Source: Diospyros lotus (lineage: Eukaryota; Streptophyta; Magnoliopsida; Ericales; Ebenaceae). From it: a stretch of 64,000 nucleotides of DNA. Numbering within the stretch: the first letter of the stretch is position 1; the number at the start of each line of letters is the position of its first letter. The position numbers and the translations under genes were made by a program. Shown one piece after another: positions 55,532 to 64,000 of the stretch. The notes under the pieces were generated by a model that searched no databases, was not told where the DNA came from, and saw nothing but the letters and a program-made list of their open reading frames with translations. The stretch lies in the NCBI RefSeq assembly GCF_014633365.1, contig NC_068340.1, positions 21,121,879-21,185,878 on the forward strand. Reading direction: 5' to 3'.

Positions 55532-57735
55532 TCAAGTTAGGGAATGGATATCAACCATCCCTAGCTTACACACCAAGTCTTCAAACCGTTTAGGAGGCAA
55601 CCCTTTGCTCAAACAATCAACTAGTTGATCTTCCAAAGACACATACGGAATGCAAATCAATCTGGCTTCCAATTTTTCCTTAATAAAATGTTTATCTATC
55701 TCCACATGTTTGGTGCGATCATGTTGCATAGGATTATGTGCTATACTTATAGCTGACTTATTATCACAGCACAATTTGATTGGCCCATGGCTAAAAATCC
55801 TCAAATCTTCCAAAATAATTCGCAACCACAGCAACTCACATAAGCCCATTGCTAGTGCTCGAAATTTGACTTCAGCACTTGATCGCACTACTACCCCTTG
55901 CTTTTTACTCCTTTAAGAAACTAAATTTCCACCTAAGAAGACACAATATCCTGTGGTAGAGCGTCTATCAACCAAAGACCCTCCATAGTCTGCATCATTG
56001 TATCCTGTGATATCCAAATCTGTCCCAACTTTAAATAAGATTCCTTTACCGGAAGTTGTCTTTAAATAGCACATAATTCGTCGTACAGCTTGCATATGAT
56101 CTTCTGTAGATGCATGAACTGACTAACCAAACTTACTGCGAAGGCAATATCTAGTCTGGTGTGAGATAAGTAGATTAGTCTACTAACCAATCGTTGATAC
56201 CTCCCTTTATCCACCGGTTGCCCTTTATCACATAGTTTAACATTAAATTCCATCAAAGTACTTGCACCTTTGCCACCTAACAAACCTGTCTCATGCAATA
56301 GATCAAGAATATATTTTCTTTGGGATAAGAAGATACCTACTTTAGAATAAGCTACCTCTATACCCAAAAAATACTTCAAAATGCCAAGATCTTTAATTTC
56401 AAAAGTCTTGGACAGATTATCCTTAAGTTGTACCTGCTCCTCACAGTCATTTCCAGTGACAATAATATTATCCACATAAACCAAAAGAGCAGTTACCCTT
56501 CCCCCACAGGAATGCTTAAAGAAAAGAGTATGATCACCCCTACTTTGAGAATAACCCATATGCCTCATGGCTTTAGAAAAACGATCAAACCAGGCCCGAG
56601 GAGACTGTTTAAGGCCATAAAGAGCTTTCTTTAATTTGCATACTTGTCCAGACAACCCTTTATCAAAGCCAGGAGGGGGTTCCATGAACACCTGTTCCTC
56701 CAAATCTCCATGCAAGAAAGCATTCTTTACATCAAATTTGTGCAACTTCCAGCCATAGTGTGCTACCAGGGCTAATAGGATACACATAGTTGACATTTTG
56801 ACTACCGGAGCAAAAGTTTTTAGATAATCAATGCCATAAGTTTGTTGATATTCCTTAGCAACTAGCCTTGCCTTATACCTTTCTAGGGACCCATCTACAT
56901 TATATTTGAGGTTAAAAACCCACCGGCAGCCCACAAGCTTAACTCCCTTTGGCTTAGGGACAATGTCCCATGTCTAATTTTTTTCTAAGGCCCTCATCTC
57001 CTCCTGCATTGCTTGAACCCAATTATGATCTTGGAAAGCCTCATTAACTGTCTTAGGAATAGGAATTGTGTCTAAGGAAGTTAGAAAGGCCTTATGATTT
57101 GGAGATAAGCGGTGATAGGACATATAATTGGCCAAAGGGTGTTGGGTGCAGCTTCTGATCCCTTTGTGAATGGCAATTGGCAAATCAAGATCATTAGTAA
57201 TTGATGCAGACAATGAATTAGATGTGGCAGAATTAGGCTGAGAATCAGAGGGACAATAACGTGAGGTTTCATTACCTAGATTAGGAGAGGAAACTGGTGT
57301 TGGAAGAGGTTCTGGAATGGGCTGTTGTTGTTGTGTCCTTCTCTTAAATACATAGGGAGATCCTTTGAATCGAATTGGAGTGGATGGCATTTGTTCTTCT
57401 GGAGGTTTCGGTTGGTCAAACGGAGCATGAATCTACAAATCATGAGAGGTTTCCAAAATGAGAAGATCATTATTTATATCAGCCCAAGATATATGTATAT
57501 CTTGAATATCAGCACTAGGAGGACCAAAGAATGACTGATTTTCAACAAATGTAACATCTTTGGCCACATAAAATTTTCTAGTAGCAGGGTGATAACACAC
57601 TTGTACCCTTTTTGAGTGGGCGAATAATCAAGAAACACACATTTGAGGGCTCAAGGGTCCAGTTTATCCCTATGATGTTTGGATACATGGACAAAAGCAA
57701 CACAACCAAAGACTCTCAAAGGAAGAGGAGTATGA
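55532..57735 (-). pseudogene. Copia F RT and RNase H portion
   Basis: From the hAT break leftwards the minus strand reads the end of integrase (FSHTPLPLRVFGCVAF). Then comes a linker, and RT with GCRWVFNLKYNVDGSLERYK and TFAPVVKMSTM. The catalytic motif is LLVYVDNIIVTGND: the second Asp of YVDD is Asn, which would inactivate the polymerase. RNase H has LCCDNKSAISIAHNPMQHDR and ends near 55532. Frame breaks occur near 56080 and 56960. Only a few lesions, so it is better preserved than copia E. Confidence 0.88.
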
Positions 57736-57743
57736 GAAAATAC

Positions 57744-60700
57744 CAATGTTCTAAAAATCGGGCTAGGCGGCTGCCCCGAAATTGCCCTAAACGGGCCTCC
57801 TAGGCGTTGGCCCAAGTAATCGGCTGGCTTGGGCGCCTAGGTAGCACCTAGTCAGCCAGCGCACCTAGTGCTTTTTTTGGCTTTAAATATCAGCTTTTTA
57901 GGGCTTTTTTTGCTAAATCATAAATCGAACCTGTTAGCGTCTCCCCCTCTTCACTCTCTTCTCACCTCAACGCTGCTGCCTGAACGCCGCCCAGCTTCAT
58001 CGGCTCACCAGTAGTTCACCGCCGTCACTGCGTCCAGCTCCATCCTCGCCGCCAAGCTTCATCGTCACCGCCTCTTATCCGTCACGTCCTCCTCGTCCTC
58101 GTTGCCTCAGCGTCGTCACCGCCGCCCCCGTCCTTACTGTCGAGCTCCATCTCCACCGCGGCAAGTTGCATCTCCGTCGACTCGTAACCTCTCTCTCTCC
58201 CTCTCTCTCTCTCTCTCTGTGGGTTGTGCGTTTGCTACGTTTCTGGTTTCTTTTTTATGTTTTTTATTTTTTATTTTATTTCATTTTCTTTTCTATTTAT
58301 ATATAATTATTAGATTTATATTTAGTTTTTATTATTAATTATATATATTCTATAATATTTCCAAAAAATCTGCTGCTTGCTTATAGTATATTGATGTTTT
58401 TATTATTGATTATATTTCTGTTTTTATTATATTGTAAAACATAAATTATTTTTCTATTTTATTGTCTTAATTTGAATCATTTGATTATTTTACAGCCATG
58501 ATATGTTATTGTTATTTTGAATATTAAGTGAGGTTATTGGTTATATATAGGTTTCTATTGCAAGTTTCTTCAATTAAATTAAAAATGTCGGATGGGACTC
58601 GAAGTATAGGAGCATCGTCTGATGCAGCTTCGGTTTTTAAAACGAAGTCCAATGATATTGGATGGGAATATGGAATGTTAATTGATCCGAAAAATATGGA
58701 TAAAGTTAAATGTAAGTTGTGTGGTAAAGTTATATTTGGCGGAGTTTACAGAACAAAAGAACACATAGGTCATATTTCCGGAAATGTTTCTGCATGTCCA
58801 AAATCTTCTCCGGATGATAAATCCAAATGCAAGAATGCTATTGTCGAGGCAAAGAGTAAGAAGAAGAATAAGAAGGAGGAAGATTTGATGAGATCTTTTG
58901 TTAATATTTCTGAAGGGGGGATGATGAAGATGAATTGAAAGAGTTAGGTAGCAAAAAAACGCCCCATACTCTTGGCCCTATGGATAAGTTTGCAACCTCC
59001 ATCAGTCCTGAAACTTGTTTGACGAAAAGGCAACAAAATATCAATGAAGCACTCTTTAAATAAAGAACACAAACTGTTCGTGAGTATTGTGCTAGATGAG
59101 TGTATGAAGCTGGTATTCCTTTCAATGCTATAGATCATGATAGCTTCAAACTGTTTGTTGAGGCGGTTGGTCAATTTGGCCCGAGCTTCAAACCTCCTAG
59201 TTAATACCAGTTAAGAGAACCGTTGTTAAAGGGAGAAGTGGATAGAACTAAAGAATTACTAAAAAAGCATGAAGAAGAGTGGGCACAAAATGGATGCTCC
59301 ATTATGACAGATGCTTGGACAGACAGAAAAAGGAGGAGCATCATGAACCTATGTGTTAATTCTAATGCAGGTACTATTTTTTTGTCTTCCAGAGAGTCTT
59401 CAGACAAAGCACATACAAGTGAACTCATTTTTGAATATGTGGACAAGTGCATTGAGCAAGTTGGCCCACAAAATGTCATCCAAGTAGTAACAGACAATGC
59501 TGCCAACAATATGGGAGCGGCAAAATTATTGAAATTGAAGAGGCCAAATATCTTTTAGACATTATGTGCTACTCACACTATTAATTTGATGCTTGAAAGT
59601 ATTGGAAAACTACCGAAGTTTAAAAAAGTCATTGATCAGGCCAAGAGTTTGACAATCTTCATTTATGCACACCATAAGACTTTGTCCTTAATGAGATCAT
59701 CTACAAAGAAGAGGGATATTGTGAGACCGGGAGTCACTAGATTCGCTTCTTCTTTCCTTACTTTGCAAAGTTTAATGGAGAAAAAAGCTCAAATGAGAAC
59801 AATGTTTACTAGCTCTGAATGGGATGAGTGCAAATGGTCAAAGACTGTTAAAGGGAAAGCAACGTATGCTACTGTGATGAGTATTACTTTTTGGAATGGT
59901 GTGAATTTATGCCTTAAGGTTTTTGCTCCTTTGGTGAAGGTGCTTCGAATTGTTGATGCAGATAAAAAGCCTTCTATGGGCTTTTTATATGGAGAGCTTA
60001 AGCATGCAAAGGAAGCTATTAAGGAGGCCCTAAATAATATTGAGAAGAACTATCAGCCTATTATAGAGATTATTGAAGCAAGGGTGAAAGATAGGCTAGA
60101 TAGTCCACTACATTTTGCGGCTTACCTTTTGAATCCCTATTACTTTTTTAAGGATATGGGTATAAAACTTGATCATGAAGTCATGGATGGATTTTTTAAT
60201 TGTGTGGAGATGTTTTATGATACCAATGGTGAATTGCAAGGCCATGTTGTAAATATTGAGTTGCCAAAATATACTCATAAAGAAGGAACTTTTGGAAAAT
60301 CGTGGGCAACTCAAGGGTGTGCAGAAAATGATGACAATTATAATCCAGGTATAAAATTTATTTAATCATTTTCTTAGTTTCTATTGTGTATAAGTTTATT
60401 TACTTTATACTTGTTTGACCTATGTAGTTAAATGGTGGATAACTTATGGAAATCACACTCCAAACTTGCAACGAATGGCAATAAGGATCCTCTCATTAAC
60501 CAGTAGTTCGTTTGGTTGTGAAAGAAATTGGAGCACTTTTGAAGGGGGTTAGTGTATATTTTAAAACGTTTTTAATACTTTAATTTCATTATTCCTATCA
60601 TTTAAAGACTTAAAGTGATATTACTTTTATCTTATTTATGTAGATACATACGAAGAAAAGAAATAGACTGGATATGCATCGATTGAACAATCTTGTCTAT

Positions 60701-61447
60701 GTCCAATTTAATGCAAAATTGATGAACAAGCAAAAGAAGGAGAAGGAAAGGAATGTTGATGTGCTACTTGCTAGTGATGCCAGCAATGCACAAGGTTGGA
60801 TTGTTGAAGGAGGAGATGATGAAGAAATTGATCCTGGTACGGGGCTTACTTGGGAAGTGGTTGGTGAAGCATCTGGAGCAGACCAGATGCTTCAACCTCA
60901 AAGAAGTTCTAGGATGAGAGAGCTTCATGAAGATGATTTCCAATCAGAAGAAGAAGAAGATGAACAAGAGCTCAATGAATTTGATTTTAAGTCTGATGAA
61001 GATCATGTATTAGAAGAATATGGAGAGGAAGAAGTCTAATTAGATAGTTAGATACTTAAATTCTTCAAGTATGGTTTATGTTGCATTATTGTTGCTTTTA
61101 TCTTATTAAACCTAGAACTAATCTACAACAATTTGTTTTTTCATGCTTAATTCTATATTTCACTTGTCATTCCATTATTGTTGCTTTTATCTTATTGAAC
61201 CTAGAACTGATCTACAACAATTTGTTTTTTCATGCTTAATTATATATTTCACTTGTCATTCCATTATTGTTGTATTATTGGTTTATGTTGCATTATTAAT
61301 GCTTTTCAACTTTGATTTAATTGAAAATAACATCAAATTACATCACAAAATTTAAAAAAAAAAAAAATAGCAATTTTCCTAGGCCCCGCCTAGGCGCTAG
61401 GCCCTAGCCTGGTGCCCGACTAGCGCCTAGCACCTTTTAGAACACCG
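57744..61447 (+). mobile_element. hAT transposon with BED/DUF659-type transposase, near complete
   Basis: 3704 bp with ends caatgttctaaaaatcgggc and the right end finishing ccttttagaacaccg (inverted TGTTCTAAAA core). A perfect 8-bp TSD gaaaatac lies at 57736-57743 and 61448-61455, and the copia F reading frame resumes across it. Subterminal GC-rich words such as cctaggcg, gactaggcgc and their complements repeat within 100 bp of each end, likely transposase-binding sites. A GC-rich leader with (CT)n (about 57940-58220) precedes a spliced transposase gene. The MITE at 16535-16894 shares both ends. Confidence 0.94.
58585..61039 (+). pseudogene. hAT transposase gene (BED zinc finger, DUF659, dimerisation)
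   Basis: Likely start ATG 58585 (MSDGTRSIGASSDAASVF). A BED-type finger follows with CKLCGKVIFGGVYRTKEHIGH. DUF659/RNase H-like core: WAQNGCSIMTDAWTDRKRR and QVVTDNAANNMG carry the conserved Asp residues, then TLCATHTINLML. C-terminus: SSSFGCERNWSTFE and RLNNLVYVQFN, the hAT dimerisation region, then an acidic tail. Introns probably lie at about 60348-60427 and 60547-60643. Lesions: a frameshift in the G run at 58914-58921, and stops at 59061-59063, 59202-59204 and 59556-59558. With only these few breaks it was active fairly recently. Confidence 0.9.
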
Positions 61448-61455
61448 GAAAATAC

Positions 61456-64000
61456 TGCTAGAAAATAGGAGGACAAGCATTGAATTGGGCTTTAGTGTTT
61501 TAGAAGAGTAGAAGGAACTCAATTAATTAGGTAGGCAACGGTCAAAACTGCCTCCCCCAAAAAAGACTTAGGGACAGAATGATGTAGTTAGAGAACTTTA
61601 GTAACATTGAGCAAATGTCTCATTTTTCTTTCTACTATACCATTCTGTTGAGGAGTATCAACACATAAAGACTCATGAATTATACCTTCTTGCTAGAAGA
61701 AGTTATGCAAGTGATGATTGAAGTAGTCTCTTGCATTATTAGTTCGGAATTTTTTAATTTAAGACCCAATTGAGTAGATATCATCTTATAGAAAATAGGC
61801 AAGATAGAACTAATAGCGGCCTTATTCTTTAAGAGATAAACCCAAGTTGTTCTTGTAATAAACCACCTAGCCCCAGAACAATTAGGAATTTTAGATGGTC
61901 CCCACACATCCGAATGAATCAAAGTAAATGGAAGAGAGGATAAATTGTTACTCACAAGATATAAAACTCTATGATGTTTAGAAAGTTCACACACATCACA
62001 ATAAAGATTAGAAATGTCCAAATTTCTAAGCATAGTTGGAAACACAGACTGCATAGTACTAATGGCAGGGTGCCCTAAACGACAATGTTGAAGCCAAAAA
62101 TCATGGATCGAAACAGCTGGCTAAAAAGCAATCGAAGAAGCTGAAGCTGGCTGAGAAGAGTAAGTTGAAGGTTTCTCCCTCTTAAGATCAGCACTGCATG
62201 TCTTCAGAAAATACAACCCATTCCATTCCTCACCAACTCCAATCTTCTTCCCCGTGTCCAATGCCTGAAATTCACATTTGTTTGGGAAAAAGACAACACA
62301 ACAATTTAGATCCTTTGTTAGCTTATGAACAGAAATCAAGTTGCTAGAAAGATTTGGGACATAAAGAACATGCTGCATAGGCAATGAGAAATTGAGATTT
62401 ACATTACCATGTCCAGCTATAGGAATTGTATTACCATTGGCCACCGTTATCTTTTTGGAGCTACTTAGTGGGGTATAGGAATTGAAGACATTTATATCAA
62501 AGGTCATATGATCAGTAGCCCCTGAATCCAAAATCCATATATTATTCCTAATATTATGTGAGACAATACTAAATTCAGAATTCAAGCAAATACTTGTTTG
62601 GGCCACGGAACAAGAACCACCTTGAATAGTCTTTAGGAAGCTTTTAAGCTTGCTGATTTCTTCGACATTAAGTTGTTTAGTCATGATAAATTAATCGGCT
62701 GTAACTGAATCTGTCTTCTCCAATGCAGTCTCTTCCTCCCTGGCAGCTTGATAGGCTTGAACTTGCTGTCGAGGCTAAAAATTCTGAAGATTCTTCATTC
62801 CTCGTACCTTATTCAGTACCGCTTCATTCCCATGCAGTCTAAAATAGGTCCCCCTGGTATGCCTGGGTTTCTTACAAAAAGAACACCATAAATGACGCAG
62901 TGTGTAGCGCGTGTGTGAAAAAAACACACCAAAATAAACCCTTGAAAGAGCAAACTTCAATGGCCGAAGCTTGGCTTTCAAGAAGACGCAAAAACAATAC
63001 TGTTTTGCTAAGAAAACCCAAATAGGTTGCTGAAATTTGATTGATTAAAACTTGATTACAAACTCTAGATTCTAGGCATATTTATAGTATTTGGCTAATC
63101 CAAATCCATCTAATATTTGGAAAACAAAATCCAATTAGAATTCTAATAGAAATAAATCCTAAATAAAATTTAACTAGAATCCTAATAAAAATAAAACTCT
63201 AATCAAACATGAAGTAGAATCCTAAATCAAGTAGAAACATGAAATAGAATCCTAAATCAAGTAGAATTATAAAACTTAAGAAGTATTAAAATAACATTAT
63301 GGCACTACTATTTTGGTGATACTATTCTGGTTTAGTTGGGTCGGCCTTGGGCCGAGTCTTGATTGGTGACCGCATCAATAAACCATCTTTATTTTGAGCT
63401 TTAGGATTAAAAACATTCCCACCTTGTTGTGACCTAAACCGAGAAGCATATTTCTTGTTAGTTGCCATTGTAGATCCCTCAAGAGAAGTCTCATTTAGCA
63501 TAGTTATTCTCCTATACTCCTCACTACGAACAATAGCAAAGACTTCATTTAAAGAAGGAATTTTGTCTTTCACTAGGACCTGCACCCTTACTCGATCAAA
63601 ATCAGCATTAAGGCCTGCTAAAAATTCAACTACCCTATCTCTTTCAAATATTGTAATTATGGTAGCTGCATCTTCACTACATTTCATCTTGATACCTTGA
63701 TAATGATCCAACTCAAGTCAATATCCATTCATTTTATTATAGTACTCGGTGACAATTAGAGAACCCTATTTAGTACTACTTATTTTCATCTTGATATAAA
63801 AAATAACCGAGGCATCTTGCACTTTAAAATAAGTACGCTTTGCAGTATCCCAAATCTCCTTAGTCGTAGACAGGAACATGCAATTTTTACTTACCTCAGG
63901 GTGCATTGAGCCCCACAGCCAAGACATTATCAAGGAATCCTCTACTTCCCATGCAGCAAAATCAAGGTCTTTAGCATCTAGACTAGGCTTGGTCAAATGG
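61456..64000 (-). pseudogene. Copia F gag, protease and integrase portion
   Basis: On the minus strand from the right edge: gag with AAWEVEDSLIMSWLWGSM and EIWDTAKRTYFKVQDA (63996-63766). After a stop near 63720 comes DRVVEFLAGLNADFDRVR. Then, past a solo LTR, the degenerate knuckle LWCSFCKKPRHTRGTYFRLHG; protease with WILDSGATDHMTFD (62520, DSGA intact) and ANGNTIPIAGHGNV; pre-integrase LYFLKTC; and integrase CDVCELSKHHR and HSDVWGPSKIPNCSGARWF (61980-61850). The frame is broken near 61850 and 61700, then cut by the hAT element. The gag start and 5' LTR are beyond 64000. Confidence 0.87.
62893..63377 (-). mobile_element. Solo LTR in copia F gag
   Basis: 485 bp inserted in the zinc-knuckle region of copia F gag, between residues matching KDGL and LWCSFC. 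It starts TGACGCAG and ends CCGCATCA on the plus strand, with a perfect TSD ataaa (62888-62892 and 63378-63382). TATAAATATG on the minus strand near 63085 suggests minus orientation, the same as copia F. No coding content. Confidence 0.85.

Larger units (their letters stand above)
55310..64000 (-). mobile_element. Copia F: Ty1/copia element, runs off right edge
   Basis: The 3' LTR (left end) is about 55310-55524, TGTAGAAAAAGG...TTTTATCA on the plus strand. It is followed by the complement of a purine tract (ctccccctcaag). RNase H, RT, integrase, protease and gag follow to the right on the minus strand; the 5' LTR is outside the window. It is split by a hAT element (57744-61447) and a solo LTR (62893-63377). 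Protein similarity to copia E is strong across gag, protease and RT, but the LTRs differ. Confidence 0.88.

Noticed and set aside
1..64000. A novel multi-gene biological system
   Set aside because: Apart from two known plant genes, every coding stretch that I could interpret belongs to a known TE class, and all of those are broken. No cluster of unexplained conserved genes was found.

Overview
This window is nuclear DNA of a flowering plant. Two host genes have split, GT-AG spliced exons and recognisable plant proteins. Almost everything else is plant-type transposable element (TE): Ty3/gypsy chromoviruses, Ty1/copia elements, hAT DNA elements, a TRIM-like remnant and solo LTRs. I cannot name the species. 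No bacterial operon, CRISPR array, tRNA or rRNA gene was seen.

Host genes, both on the minus strand. (1) A SPIRAL1-like microtubule-regulator gene: 5'UTR exon near 20.7 kb, coding exons 19004-19246 and 12111-12188, 106 aa in total. Its 6.8-kb intron carries a gag-only LTR element. (2) The 3' end of a CDC48B-like AAA ATPase: exons 24043-24130, 23850-23927 and 21931-22371. The next exon upstream is not found anywhere up to 64000, so that intron is at least about 39.9 kb and is packed with nested TEs. From memory, the Arabidopsis counterparts are neighbours (SPR1 At2g03680, CDC48B At2g03670), so the pair looks like conserved microsynteny.

Assembly problem. Positions 3693-10156 and 10257-16655 are the same about 6.4-kb segment, nearly identical, on either side of exactly 100 N. 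The left copy stops at the gap inside the repeat and the right copy starts at the gap inside the repeat. An orphan copy of the SPIRAL1 last exon (5600-5677) lies in the left copy. This looks like two unmerged allelic contig ends rather than a true tandem duplication.

TE layout, read from target-site duplications (TSDs). Inside the CDC48B intron, copia E (25971-54539, +, TSD aaccc/aacct) is split by gypsy A (27744-51294, -, TSD catgg). Gypsy A is itself split by four insertions: a hAT-type MITE (29581-30428, TSD ccagtaag), copia C (32601-38033, -, TSD acctt) which carries a solo LTR (33913-34317, TSD caaac), gypsy B (38436-43844, +, TSD gggtt), and a deleted hAT element (44050-50232, TSD gtcgatct/gtcgacct) which in turn holds gypsy D (44591-49785, +). 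Further right, copia F (55310 to beyond 64000, -) is split by a nearly intact hAT element with a BED/DUF659-type transposase (57744-61447, TSD gaaaatac) and by a solo LTR (62893-63377, TSD ataaa). Upstream are a TRIM-like remnant (1-720) and a decayed hAT transposase of another type (1278-3810). All TE coding regions that I read carry stops, frameshifts or deletions. I see no new kind of biological system here; the value lies in the resolved nesting, the giant intron and the likely false duplication.
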